Of a stretch of 64,000 nucleotides of DNA, positions 45,063 to 54,382 are shown piece after piece; position 1 is the stretch's first letter; each line of letters begins with the position of its first letter. Source of the DNA: Sporosarcina sp. 6E9 (GTDB taxonomy: Bacteria > Bacillota > Bacilli > Bacillales_A > Planococcaceae); assembly GCF_017921835.1 (NCBI RefSeq), contig NZ_JAGEMN010000005.1, positions 62,001 through 126,000 of the forward strand, given 5' to 3'. The notes beneath the pieces were generated by a model. The model was not told the DNA's origin. It ran no database searches and saw only the letters and a list, made by a program, of their open reading frames with translations. The translations under genes were made by a program, and so were the position numbers.

Positions 45063-46298
45063 TTATTTCATTGGCAAATCGAAAAGAACAGACTTTTCTT
45101 TAAATAAAGTCTTTACGTTTTCATCTACTAATGGCCCTACTTGGAATTCCAACTCTTTCAGTAAATTAAATTCATCTTCTCTAAACAGGTAAACAAATAG
45201 CGCCTCATGCGCCTCGCCGGGTGCAATCTCTCCACGTACAGTTGGCTCGAGCATACCATTTGAAAGCATCGTACCACGGTTTTGATCTAAATGAAGATTC
45301 GTTTTTATCGACTTGGAAACTAACGCATCACTTCCATTTTCTACAGAAAGCTTAATCGTTAATGCGACAAGTGGTCCTTCCCCGAAATTACTGAATCGGT
45401 CTGCATGCGCGGTTGTCGGTGTTATATTAGCATATTGAACACCTTCCAGCGTAACCTTCACGTCATCAATCGATTGTTCTTTGCTAATATCTTCTTCAGA
45501 AAAGAACAATTCTTTGTCTGCAATGCTCTCCGTGACCATCTTGTCTGCATACAATTTGGAAGTCGCTTCAGCTTTTTTTGTGCCTTCTTCAGTAATTGGA
45601 AAGAAAAAAACTGCTTCTTCTCCGAATGGTTTACTTGTATCTTCTTCCAAGTACGGTGTAGAAATCGTCATTCTTGGAGATTCCAACTTTTCAAATTGTG
45701 CCTTCGTAATCATATGCGCGGACAGTCCAGTAAAGGAACCTTTTGAATAAAGACTGACTGTATCATTTGAATCATCATTCATCCATTCATCCCGTGACAC
45801 AAAATGACTTCTACCTGGCAGATGTTCCGTTGCATCATCCGAATAAAATAATACCCCTTGATTGAACGATATATCTTTATCGCTTTTATTCTCGAGTGTC
45901 AGTTTATATGTTAAAACATAACCTTCATCTTCTTCAGCGAAACTAGCTTTCGCAGATTCGTTCATATTCGTCACATGCACGACTTGATATTCGTCGATTG
46001 TAATGGTGACATCGTCGCTATAAGCATGCGTTAAACCTGGGTTTGTGTTTGTCATAATAATTTCAATATCACCGCCAGTTTCTTCTTCAAGATAGGTATT
46101 TAACATCTCACCATCTGAACTAGCCGCGACTTCTTCATTTTCAACTTCTTCCTCTTCTTCTACCTCAGTTTCAGTTTCTTCGATGTCTTCGGGTTTTTCT
46201 TCCGCCTCCACCGCATCTTCTTTCTTCGGATTGCTACAAGCCCCTACTAGTAATATCAATGACAGCAGGCCAACAATGAACCAATTCTTCCATTTCAT
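45063..46298 (-). CDS. Putative cell-surface lipoprotein (DUF5068-like)
   Basis: A 411-residue secreted lipoprotein. The signal peptide ends with the lipobox LVGAC (Cys21), followed by a very acidic linker (Glu-rich, about 24-60) that probably spaces the domain from the membrane. The rest contains two beta-rich modules (about 75-225 and 255-400) with YKLTLENKSDKDISF and LTIKLSVENGSDALVSKS, which look like Ig-like/DUF4352-type folds. The family resembles DUF5068 lipoproteins of Bacillus; function unknown. ATG 46298 has GGGGAG 9 bases upstream. Monocistronic. Confidence 0.75.
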   Translation of the reverse strand: MKWKNWFIVGLLSLILLVGACSNPKKEDAVEAEEKPEDIEETETEVEEEEEVENEEVAASSDGEMLNTYLEEETGGDIEIIMTNTNPGLTHAYSDDVTITIDEYQVVHVTNMNESAKASFAEEDEGYVLTYKLTLENKSDKDISFNQGVLFYSDDATEHLPGRSHFVSRDEWMNDDSNDTVSLYSKGSFTGLSAHMITKAQFEKLESPRMTISTPYLEEDTSKPFGEEAVFFFPITEEGTKKAEATSKLYADKMVTESIADKELFFSEEDISKEQSIDDVKVTLEGVQYANITPTTAHADRFSNFGEGPLVALTIKLSVENGSDALVSKSIKTNLHLDQNRGTMLSNGMLEPTVRGEIAPGEAHEALFVYLFREDEFNLLKELEFQVGPLVDENVKTLFKEKSVLFDLPMK

Positions 46299-46442
46299 AG
46301 ACAATTTCTCCCCTTTTGTGTATTAAATATTCATCCTACCACTATTCAATACCCTAAAATGTATATATTATCCATTCAACACTTTGAACCTAGGTAATAA
46401 ATACATTCCAGGAGGAAACACCCATCTGGTTTTATTCGAATA

Positions 46443-46479
46443 AAAAAACACTTCCCTAAATTACTTGGGAAGTGTTTTT
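46443..46479 (-). terminator. Terminator overlapping the stop codon of the ABC permease gene
   Basis: AAACACTTCCC pairs with GGGAAGTGTTT. On the minus strand the last codons of the permease gene form the 5' arm and the TAA stop (46461-46463) is in the loop; a run of seven T follows. Confidence 0.85.
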
Positions 46480-48083
46480 GGAAACACAATGCGCCAACCC
46501 ACTGAAATAAAAATGAGCAGAACAGCACTATATATATACGCCCCATAGTTGATGAATGTTGAAATCAAATGGGCAACCACAAAAACACCGGTGAATATGC
46601 TTAACAAAAACATTTTAAAGCCATCCGTCTCTTGTGCAAACTCAAATGAATTCGAAAAAGGATAGGTTTCATTATTGATCATCTTATACGTAATCAACGT
46701 CTGCAAGATTCCGCCCAATAGCACCGCAAGCAGTTCTGGAATCACGTTTAGTGTAAATATCCAGGTGAAAACACCGCCTAAGAGAAGAAAAACTGGAAGA
46801 TATAACTTCACCAAAAATGCTTTTAAGGCGCCACTATAGGCGGCAGATTGATTTTTAATCGGAGCTGCTTTTAACAGCCAACTACCTTTATAGCTTCCCG
46901 AAAACTTTAACATATGAACCGTCATCGGAATGAGGAAATTACAAAAATAAATGAATAAAAACGTCCGCCCTGTTGAAATATCCGCCAAACTCCGTTCACT
47001 CAACTCTGTAAAAATAAAGATGAACGGAAAAACAAGCGCAATCCCTATGCCGGGATACACTTTCAACTTAAACTCGCGCTCTTTTTTCATCATTGTCATC
47101 GCAAATCGAAAAAATAATCGTTCCTCTTTGTTACGACACGTTAGCGTAGCCCATAAATTCACAAGCCGATTGCTATTCCGTTCTTTTCCCGAATCACTTA
47201 ATAATTTCTCCAAGTTGCGTTCAAATGAAGGCATCAGACGTGCATAAAGGAAGATAGCAATTACCGGAATGACAAACCCAAGTATGGCTAAGGTCATCAA
47301 CGGCCCCTTAAAGTTTTGATACATCACAAGATCGAATGTTGCCCCGTACCATAACGGTGGAATGAATACATGCCACCAGCTAAACGAGTAAATAACATCA
47401 AAATCAACCACATTAAATGCGCGAATCATGATTTGATAACCGACGATGACACCGACAGATAACAGGATTTGAAAATAGTTGATCATATCTTTTAGCCTTT
47501 CACCATCGAAAAAGCGTAGAACGAATAAATAAAATAACGCCGTCAATACAACTATAAAAAGCAATGTAAATATCAAGTCTATAAAAAATACGATTGAAAA
47601 TATAACCCCATGTTTAAATACGCTGACAAGTAGCGGAATCGCCACGAAAGCACCCGTAATAACTGTCATATAAATCATCACGTGGATAATCTTCGCTGCG
47701 CTAATCGTCCGGCCGTTAATCGGCTTCGTGTTTAAAATGTTTTTATCGCGCACATCTAAAAGTACAGTTGAGAAATCTGAAATCATAGACGTCATAATGA
47801 TAAAAATAATCATGCCGAACACAAGACTCATTTGAAAAATATAATTCGTTCCCAATAGCATAAACGGCACTAGGATAAGCCCATATAATGCATAAATCCA
47901 TAATGACTTGAAAAAGTGATTGCCTTCCTTCTTTTTAGATTCATTAAAAATGGTTGGCACTCTTCTTTGGTCCATCGTCAATTTAATCATTAGGATTTTT
48001 TGCATCGCTTCAAAATCAATGCCAAACTTCTCAAATAAGCCTTTAAATAGTCTGAGGAACTGCAATGATTTAAAGTTCTGCAT
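46461..48083 (-). CDS. Large ABC transporter membrane protein
   Basis: A 540-residue integral membrane protein with about twelve predicted helices in two groups, separated by a cytoplasmic region near 270-310. N-terminus MQNFKSLQFLRLFKGLFEKFGIDFE is unlike simple ABC-2 subunits, and the size suggests a fused, two-module permease as in EcsB-like or YhgE-type systems, although I cannot name a family. Start ATG 48083 lies 8 bases after GGTGAGGG and overlaps the ATPase gene by 14 bases; the two genes form one transporter. Substrate unknown. Confidence 0.78.
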   Translation of the reverse strand: MQNFKSLQFLRLFKGLFEKFGIDFEAMQKILMIKLTMDQRRVPTIFNESKKKEGNHFFKSLWIYALYGLILVPFMLLGTNYIFQMSLVFGMIIFIIMTSMISDFSTVLLDVRDKNILNTKPINGRTISAAKIIHVMIYMTVITGAFVAIPLLVSVFKHGVIFSIVFFIDLIFTLLFIVVLTALFYLFVLRFFDGERLKDMINYFQILLSVGVIVGYQIMIRAFNVVDFDVIYSFSWWHVFIPPLWYGATFDLVMYQNFKGPLMTLAILGFVIPVIAIFLYARLMPSFERNLEKLLSDSGKERNSNRLVNLWATLTCRNKEERLFFRFAMTMMKKEREFKLKVYPGIGIALVFPFIFIFTELSERSLADISTGRTFLFIYFCNFLIPMTVHMLKFSGSYKGSWLLKAAPIKNQSAAYSGALKAFLVKLYLPVFLLLGGVFTWIFTLNVIPELLAVLLGGILQTLITYKMINNETYPFSNSFEFAQETDGFKMFLLSIFTGVFVVAHLISTFINYGAYIYSAVLLIFISVGWRIVFPKTLPK

Positions 48084-48870
48084 CGCGAGAACCCTCACCA
48101 ACAATCGATACGACTCGTTCTGCAATCGTATTATGCTTTGTAAAGCCCGTTAATTGATTGAAAATATCCGAAAGCGTTCCTTTTTCACTTAATATCTGCA
48201 ATTCTTCGAAACTACCATCAGCAACAACTTTTCCTTCAACTAGCAAGACTATCCGATTACTAATCTTCTCGACAAGATCCATAATATGTGACGAATAAAA
48301 TATCGTTTTACCTTGCGCTGCCAATTGCGTTAATAACGCTTGAATAATCATAATGCTATTCGCATCAAGACCGCTTAATGGCTCATCCAAAAATAGCAAA
48401 TCTGGATCATGCAATAAACTGGAAATAATCAACATTTTTTGTTTCATGCCTTTTGAAAACGAAGAAAGTCTTTTATGAGCAACATCTTCCAAATCAAATT
48501 CATTCAGCAATCTTAACGCTTTATCCTGTGCAATGTTTGGATCCAGCCCATATAATTCACCTGTAAATTGTAAATATTCAAGTGCAGTGAGCGTATCATA
48601 CGCTTCTGCATTCTCAGGAACATAACCAATTCTTCGTTTATAATCGGGATTACCTTCTGAAATGTCATACCCGAAAAGTTCAACTTTCCCCTCATAACCA
48701 TCGATTAACCCAAGCATGATCTTAACCGTTGTACTTTTCCCCGCGCCGTTCGGACCAATATAGCCAATAATTTGTCCTTTGAAAACTTCTAAATCCACGC
48801 CGTTTAATATGCGCTTAGGACCGTAATTCATGGATAGATTGGTAAGTGACAACACTTTTTCAGACTTCAT
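48070..48870 (-). CDS. ABC transporter ATP-binding protein
   Basis: ATPase of about 266 residues. Walker A GPNGAGKST near 39-47, signature FSKGMKQKMLIISSLL near 137, Walker B LLFLDEPLSGLDANS near 157 and switch YSSHIMD near 193. The FSKGM signature is usual for exporter-type ATPases of this sort. ATG 48870 with GGGGGG 6 bases upstream. Cotranscribed with the large permease gene downstream. Confidence 0.9.
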   Translation of the reverse strand: MKSEKVLSLTNLSMNYGPKRILNGVDLEVFKGQIIGYIGPNGAGKSTTVKIMLGLIDGYEGKVELFGYDISEGNPDYKRRIGYVPENAEAYDTLTALEYLQFTGELYGLDPNIAQDKALRLLNEFDLEDVAHKRLSSFSKGMKQKMLIISSLLHDPDLLFLDEPLSGLDANSIMIIQALLTQLAAQGKTIFYSSHIMDLVEKISNRIVLLVEGKVVADGSFEELQILSEKGTLSDIFNQLTGFTKHNTIAERVVSIVGEGSRDAEL

Positions 48871-48914
48871 ATTCATCCCCCCGTTGTCATTATATTACCA
48901 CAATTTTCAAATAC

Positions 48915-48947
48915 GAAAAGACGAAAGAAATAATTTTTCTTTCGTCT
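48915..48947 (-). terminator. Terminator of the NupC gene
   Basis: A 12-bp perfect stem AGACGAAAGAAA / TTTCTTTCGTCT with a 5-base loop, followed on the minus strand by TTTTCG. It lies just after the stop at 48964. Confidence 0.88.
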
Positions 48948-48963
48948 AGATGAACCTATTTAA

Positions 48964-50175
48964 TTATATAAACATACCCGCAATGGCCGCGCTTAATAAT
49001 GAAGCCAACATACCGCCGGCAACCGCTCGAATTCCCATTTTTGCTATATCGGGACGTCGACTCGGCGCCATTTCACCTAATCCACCTAGAAGAATTGCCA
49101 ATGAACTTAAATTCGCAAATCCACATAACGCAAAACTGACGATAATTACGGTTTTAGGTAGTAACTCGGGAATTTGAGGCGCAAAAGCAGCATAAGCTAC
49201 AAACTCATTTAACACAAGCTTTTGACCGATAAAACTTCCTGCCGTAATCGCTTCTGACCACGGAACGCCAATTGCAAAAGCAAGCGGAGAAAACAGAACG
49301 CCTAAGATTCCTTCAAGCGTAATAGAACCATATCCAAACCAGCCGCCAATACCGCCTAACAGCCCGTTAATCATAGCGATTAACGCAATAAACGCTAATA
49401 ACATCGCACCGACATTTAACGCGAGTTTTAATCCATCGCTCGCCCCGCGCGCCGCTGCATCAATCACGTTTACGGAATCGCTGTCCTTTTCCATTGTAAA
49501 TTCTGTAATGGCTGATTCTTCTTTCTCTGGTATCATCATTTTCGCAATGATCAATCCCGCGGGTGCCGCCATGAAACTTGCAGCAAGCAGATATTCAAGT
49601 GGTACACCTAACAAGGCGTAACCCGCCAGAACAGAACCTGCAATAGAAGCCAGTCCACCCGTCATAACAGCAAATAGTTCCGACTTTGTCATATTTGCCA
49701 AGAATGGTCGAATCACGAGTGGCGCCTCTGTTTGCCCAACAAAGATATTCGCTGCAGCAGATACCGATTCCGCCCGACTCGTTCCAAGCAGTTTTGACAA
49801 GCCACCACCGATCAATTTAATGATCATTTGCATAATACCGAGGTAGTATAGAACAGAAATTAAAGCCGAAAAGAAAATGATAATCGTTAATACTTGGAAA
49901 GCGAAAACAAACCCAAAATTTTTCGTATCCGCAACGGGACCAAATAGAAATCCAATCCCTTCACCTGCGTAGTCAATCACATTTTGAACTTTGTCTGATA
50001 ACTTTTTCAACAATTTCCTTCCCGTTTCCCACTCCAACACAATAAACGCAAATGATACTTGTATCGCCAAACCGACTAAAATGGTTCTGAAATTTATAGA
50101 CCTTTTCGCATTTGACAAAAGAAATGCAATTCCGAGCACAACAAATATCCCGAAAAGTCCCCATAGTAAATTCAA
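48964..50175 (-). CDS. Concentrative nucleoside transporter (NupC family)
   Basis: CNT family ion-coupled nucleoside importer, 403 residues, about ten helices. Substrate-site motifs are [13 protein letters not shown] near 144-156 and the second repeat [22 protein letters not shown] near 305-326, followed by [20 protein letters not shown] near 352-371. TTG start at 50175 after GAGGTGG. Monocistronic; pyrimidine versus purine preference cannot be told. Confidence 0.93.
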   Translation of the reverse strand: MNLLWGLFGIFVVLGIAFLLSNAKRSINFRTILVGLAIQVSFAFIVLEWETGRKLLKKLSDKVQNVIDYAGEGIGFLFGPVADTKNFGFVFAFQVLTIIIFFSALISVLYYLGIMQMIIKLIGGGLSKLLGTSRAESVSAAANIFVGQTEAPLVIRPFLANMTKSELFAVMTGGLASIAGSVLAGYALLGVPLEYLLAASFMAAPAGLIIAKMMIPEKEESAITEFTMEKDSDSVNVIDAAARGASDGLKLALNVGAMLLAFIALIAMINGLLGGIGGWFGYGSITLEGILGVLFSPLAFAIGVPWSEAITAGSFIGQKLVLNEFVAYAAFAPQIPELLPKTVIIVSFALCGFANLSSLAILLGGLGEMAPSRRPDIAKMGIRAVAGGMLASLLSAAIAGMFI

Positions 50176-50310
50176 TTATTCCACCTCATAAAATTCATTT
50201 TTCCCACATGAAAAACCATTACGAAAATGCACAAAATTGCATTAATGACAAGCTTTATCAATAGGTGACCTAGGAATTTTAACAAACTATTTCACGAATG
50301 TAAATCAAAA

Positions 50311-50351
50311 TAAAAAGGTTCCTCCTAATAACTAGGATGAACCTTTTCAAA
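50311..50351 (-). terminator. Terminator after the acyl-CoA ligase gene
   Basis: AAAAAGGTTC and TCCTA arms pair with TAGGA and GAACCTTTT around a short loop; T-run on the minus strand. Confidence 0.85.
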
Positions 50352-50367
50352 TTTTTAATACTAATTT

Positions 50368-51933
50368 TTATTTCATTGAGGAGAGCAGTTCTTTCGCTTG
50401 CTCACGCATCATGAATTTTTGGATTTTTCCACTCGCATTTCGAGGAAGTTCATCCACGATGTGATAAGTTTTTGGTCGTTTATACCCCGCCAGTTTTTCA
50501 TGATTTTTGCAAAATTGATCCAGCTCATCTGCCGTTAGCGACGGGTCTTTACTGACAATGAATGCAACCACTTGCTCGCCCCACTTTTCATCTGGTGCAC
50601 CTAAAACGGCAACATCAAGAACCGCCGCATGCTCATGTAAAACATCTTCTACTTCACGCGGATAAATATTTTCACCACCGCTAATTATCATATCGTCAAC
50701 GCGGTCCGCAATATATAAATAGCCATCCTCATCCATATAACCGAGATCACTTGAGTGATACCAACCTTGACTTAATGCCTCGTTCGTATCTTCCGCGCGG
50801 TTATAATACCCGACCATCATGCAAGGACCTTTGACAATAATTTCGCCAACTTCACCGGGCGGCAATACATCTTCAGGATTCGAGGGACCATCCGCATTTG
50901 CACGCACCACTCGAATCTCATGATTGTAGCAAGCTTTTCCTGCAGATCCGGCTTTCGTTAACTGCTCGTCCTCCATTAAAAACGTAATGGCAGGTCCCAT
51001 TTCCGTTTGGCCATACGCCTGAACCAAATCAATTTTCAACACTTTATTCACTTCATTCACAAGTACTGGCGCCATTGGAGCTGCACCGTATAAGCCTAAC
51101 CTCATTGATTGCGTATTATAGGCAGCAACATCTTCTTGAAGCATCATATTCCACATCGTCGGTGCCGAAAACATAATCGTCACCTTTTCTTCTTCAATTG
51201 TTTTTAACGCTTTTGCGGGGTTAAACTGATGCATAATAACGCTTTTCGCACCGGCTTGTACGCGAGGAATCACGTTGCAATGCAATTCAGCACAATGAAA
51301 CATCGGTGCGGCAACAAGCCCGATATCGTTTTTCGTGCATGTTAAAGCAGTAATGCATATCAGACTCTGCTCAGCCATTGCACGATGGCGGTGAATGACG
51401 CCTTTCGGTCTGCCTGTCGTCCCGCTCGTATACATGATGGCATACATATCCGTTTCGCTCACGTCCACCTGGGGACTCGCAGTAGATGCCTTCGCGACTT
51501 CCGCTGCATAGCTTTTAGCATAGTCAGGCGCATCTTCTTCAATGAACCAAAATTGAATTTCTGGGAACTTTGCTTGCACAGAAGCTACAACCTCCGCCAA
51601 GGCTTTTTCAAACAAGACAACTTTTGGACTTGCATCTTTTAATATATAGGAAAGTTCTTCTGATTTTAAACGAAAATTGATGGGATTAAACACTGCCCCT
51701 ATTTTAGCCGTCGCAAAAAGCGTCGTGATTAGTTCGCTCGTGTTGAATAAAAATGTAGAAACCCGATCCCCTTTTTTCACGCCAGCTGATTGCAGCGCGT
51801 TTGCGAGGCGATTCACATCGACCGCCCACTCTTCATAGGTCCATCTTTTATTTTTCTTTATATCTACAAGCGCTTCTCTTTCAGGATAATTACGAACGGT
51901 TTGATCAAAAATTTTCCCCAATGTCGCGTACAT
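50368..51933 (-). CDS. Fatty-acid--CoA ligase / AMP-binding protein
   Basis: ANL superfamily enzyme that adenylates a carboxylic acid and transfers it to CoA. About 521 residues. Core motifs: P-loop YTSGTTGRPKGVIH near 170-183, QAYGQTEMGPA near 316, SQGWYHSSDLGYMDEDGYLYIADR near 390-413 and the C-terminal lysine motif PRNASGKIQK near 498-507, all intact. Start ATG at 51933 with AAAGGGG 9 bases upstream; the ATG at 51942 directly abuts it. Monocistronic; chain length of the acid is not clear. Confidence 0.92.
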   Translation of the reverse strand: MYATLGKIFDQTVRNYPEREALVDIKKNKRWTYEEWAVDVNRLANALQSAGVKKGDRVSTFLFNTSELITTLFATAKIGAVFNPINFRLKSEELSYILKDASPKVVLFEKALAEVVASVQAKFPEIQFWFIEEDAPDYAKSYAAEVAKASTASPQVDVSETDMYAIMYTSGTTGRPKGVIHRHRAMAEQSLICITALTCTKNDIGLVAAPMFHCAELHCNVIPRVQAGAKSVIMHQFNPAKALKTIEEEKVTIMFSAPTMWNMMLQEDVAAYNTQSMRLGLYGAAPMAPVLVNEVNKVLKIDLVQAYGQTEMGPAITFLMEDEQLTKAGSAGKACYNHEIRVVRANADGPSNPEDVLPPGEVGEIIVKGPCMMVGYYNRAEDTNEALSQGWYHSSDLGYMDEDGYLYIADRVDDMIISGGENIYPREVEDVLHEHAAVLDVAVLGAPDEKWGEQVVAFIVSKDPSLTADELDQFCKNHEKLAGYKRPKTYHIVDELPRNASGKIQKFMMREQAKELLSSMK

Positions 51934-52016
51934 TTCTATCATCCCCTTTATTGAAAATATATCCCACTTTAATAATGTCAGATAATACTAATTATTGCAA
52001 TACCATTTGTGCCAAA

Positions 52017-52048
52017 TTAAAAAACCACGTTCACATTCGAACGTGGTC
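52017..52048 (-). terminator. Terminator after the second RluF-like gene
   Basis: CCACGTTC pairs with GAACGTGG around a 6-base loop; the minus strand follows with TTTTTT. Confidence 0.88.
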
Positions 52049-52051
52049 AAC

Positions 52052-52750
52052 CTATTTTTTTAACCCGCTTACTTCTTCATCCGTTAAATACCGCCAATGA
52101 CCGAGTTCCAATTGACCCAATAAGAGATCTTTAATCCGCACGCGTTGTAGTTTTGTAACCGTGAATTGGAAACGCCTGCACATTCTTCTAATTTGACGGT
52201 TTAATCCTTGTGATAAGGTAATTTTGAATCGATAATCATCTAGTTGAATGACTGTACATTTTTTAGTTGTGATGATTGCTTTTTTTCTCGGATTATAAAT
52301 TTCCACGCCGCCTGCCATGCTGGCTATAAATGCCGCGGTTATTTCTTTATCAACCGTTACGATATAATCTTTTTCTTCATTATGTTCTTCTCGTAAGAGT
52401 TCATTCACGATGCTACCATCATCGGTTAGTAGAATTAGCCCTTCAGATAATTTGTCGAGCCGACCCACCGGAAAAATACGTTCAGGATAATTAAGATAGT
52501 CGATAATATTTCCATCTATATTTCCGGCGGTTGTACAGGTTATTCCAGGTGGTTTATTGAGCATGATGTAAATGTCGTTTTCTTTCGCTAATAGAAGTTG
52601 ACCTTCTACTTCAACCTTATCCCCTTCACTGATCATACAACCAATCCCAACTGTAACATCGTTTACAGTCACCTTTTGTTCTCTAATCAACACATCCGCC
52701 CGTCGTCTTGAACAATATCCGGATGATGCAATAAATTGATTTACCCTCAT
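52052..52750 (-). CDS. RluF-like pseudouridine synthase (second paralogue)
   Basis: RsuA/RluF family enzyme of 232 residues, paralogous to that at 28187. S4 domain at about 1-58, catalytic Asp99 in GRLDKLSEGLILLTDDG and [12 protein letters not shown] near 185. Divergence between the two copies suggests different rRNA uridines, or a duplication with one copy gaining a new target. ATG 52750 has GGAGG 5 bases upstream. Confidence 0.9.
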   Translation of the reverse strand: MRVNQFIASSGYCSRRRADVLIREQKVTVNDVTVGIGCMISEGDKVEVEGQLLLAKENDIYIMLNKPPGITCTTAGNIDGNIIDYLNYPERIFPVGRLDKLSEGLILLTDDGSIVNELLREEHNEEKDYIVTVDKEITAAFIASMAGGVEIYNPRKKAIITTKKCTVIQLDDYRFKITLSQGLNRQIRRMCRRFQFTVTKLQRVRIKDLLLGQLELGHWRYLTDEEVSGLKK

Positions 52751-52770
52751 TTTTTCCTCCATCTATTTCG

Positions 52771-52800
52771 AAAAAAAAGACTTACCTTTTAGGCAAGTCT
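52771..52800 (-). terminator. Terminator overlapping the stop codon of the 63-aa ORF
   Basis: AGACTTGCC pairs with GGTAAGTCT around TAAAA; on the minus strand the TAA stop (52782-52784) of the small gene lies in the 3' arm and eight T follow. Confidence 0.85.
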
Positions 52801-52973
52801 AGTTCCTGATACAATATGCGATATTCGCCGTCTTCAGCAACTTCAGCGTGAAACAAAGCTTTAAGGGCGAAACTTTTTTCTATATCCATTTCTTTCATAA
52901 TTTGGTTTAAGCGCACTTGCAGATATTCATTCTCTTTAACAAGTTGCTTCATTTGCGATTTATAGTACTTCAT
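52782..52973 (-). CDS. Small helical protein (63 aa), function unknown
   Basis: A 63-residue acidic/basic helical protein: MKYYKSQMKQLVKENEYLQ and LNQIMKEMDIEKSFALKALF are suited to a coiled coil, and the end EDGEYRILYQELDLP is polar. ATG 52973 lies 9 bases after AAGGAGT. It has its own terminator that includes the stop codon. I do not recognise a family; a small regulatory or structural protein is possible. The unit lies between the NlpC/P60 gene and the RluF paralogue on the same strand. Confidence 0.65.
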   Translation of the reverse strand: MKYYKSQMKQLVKENEYLQVRLNQIMKEMDIEKSFALKALFHAEVAEDGEYRILYQELDLPKR

Positions 52974-53033
52974 AACTTTTTTACTCCTTCCGGAAATCAA
53001 ATCTCTCTATTAAGTATAGCATTACTTACTTCA

Positions 53034-54305
53034 TCAATCGAGGTATCGTCTTGCCCCTGCATATTCAGAAGTCCAATGTTTTGATTCAAATACATCCACC
53101 ATTTCTACAGTGCTAGCTGGGTTCGGTGCATGAATCATTTTTCCGTCACCGATATACATGCCAACATGGTGAACGGCACCTTTTCCTTGCTCATACGCAA
53201 AAAACAACAGGTCACCCTTTTGCAAATCATCTTTATTTACAGCTGACCCATGTGTCGCTTGTACGGATGAATCCCTTGGTATTGTGATTCCATTTGCTTG
53301 ATAGATTGTATAAGTGAAACCGGAGCAGTCAAACCCGAATCCTGACGTGCCCGCCCAGAGATACGGCAAAGATAAAAACTGTTCACCTGCTTGAACTAAT
53401 GTTTCCCCGGTTGGCTTTGGAATATCCTGTTCAGATTGAAAAACAGCCACTTCTTCAGATAAAATCCACTTTTCACCATCGCCGGGCGTCATAATCCGCG
53501 TGACTCCGCCTTCCAGCGAAATTACAGGGAGTCTAGTATTATAGCTGACTTCCATGAATTTCTTTTGCAATTGTTCATCAACGTATAGCCAACTGGTCGG
53601 TTTCATGATAACGACGAAATCGTTTTGTTCTTTTACCACAGCGAAGTCATAGCTTGTAGTTAGTTGTGTTTTGGGCATCCATCCCAGATAACCGAGCTCA
53701 CTTTTCGGAGTCAGTTGGCCGTGAACTGCTACTTTCGCCCACTCGCCTGATTCTTCTACAATAGTGACTGATTGACCTAAAAGCGCTTGCGTTTCCAATC
53801 TTCCAACAAGCCATTTTCTTTGATCTATCGACATGCTCGTCGTCCATTTCCATAGGTCTACAGGATTCTCAGCAGAAGGGCTATCAATCGGCCGCGTATT
53901 CTCCGGTTCTGACCAAAGCGTTGCAACGGCCACGTTAATAAACGCTAAATCAGGATTGCTTTGTTCTATTTGTTTCTTTTCCAACGCTTCTTTTGCTTTC
54001 GCCTGAGCAGCTTTCCTTTTCTCTTCAGCTTCTTCCTTGGCAATCGCGGAACCTATCTCTTTATCTATCTGTTGATTGTCTGAAACAACGGGCTCATTTT
54101 CATGAACTTCTGATTCGTTGACCATTAGAATGATGGAAATAACCAATAGTAGGGCTAAATAACATGAATACACTTTTAAAAACTTTTTTCTCTTCGAGGG
54201 TTTACCGTGGAATTTCAGAAAGACTTTGGGCATACTTAACCACAACAACAAATAAATTATACTTGCTAGAAATATCCCGATAAATAGTAGTGTAATCGAC
54301 GCCAT
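53034..54305 (-). CDS. NlpC/P60 cell-wall peptidase with N-terminal membrane anchor
   Basis: A 423-residue membrane-anchored hydrolase. Two N-terminal helices (about 5-25 and 47-62) are followed by an Ala/Glu/Lys-rich helical segment (about 75-115), SH3b-like beta modules (about 120-290) and a C-terminal NlpC/P60 domain (about 300-423) with the catalytic Cys in FGFDCSGFTY, His in VHHVGMYIGDG and a third residue in MIHAPNP. The closest known layout is YkfC, which cuts gamma-D-Glu-diamino acid bonds in muropeptides. ATG has GGGGGG 6 bases upstream. Confidence 0.85.
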   Translation of the reverse strand: MASITLLFIGIFLASIIYLLLWLSMPKVFLKFHGKPSKRKKFLKVYSCYLALLLVISIILMVNESEVHENEPVVSDNQQIDKEIGSAIAKEEAEEKRKAAQAKAKEALEKKQIEQSNPDLAFINVAVATLWSEPENTRPIDSPSAENPVDLWKWTTSMSIDQRKWLVGRLETQALLGQSVTIVEESGEWAKVAVHGQLTPKSELGYLGWMPKTQLTTSYDFAVVKEQNDFVVIMKPTSWLYVDEQLQKKFMEVSYNTRLPVISLEGGVTRIMTPGDGEKWILSEEVAVFQSEQDIPKPTGETLVQAGEQFLSLPYLWAGTSGFGFDCSGFTYTIYQANGITIPRDSSVQATHGSAVNKDDLQKGDLLFFAYEQGKGAVHHVGMYIGDGKMIHAPNPASTVEMVDVFESKHWTSEYAGARRYLD

Positions 54306-54382
54306 TTAGATCCCCCCGTTCGTTACTTTATAAATTTAGAATAGCATGATTCTATGAAGATAAACCATCCTAGTAAAAACTA

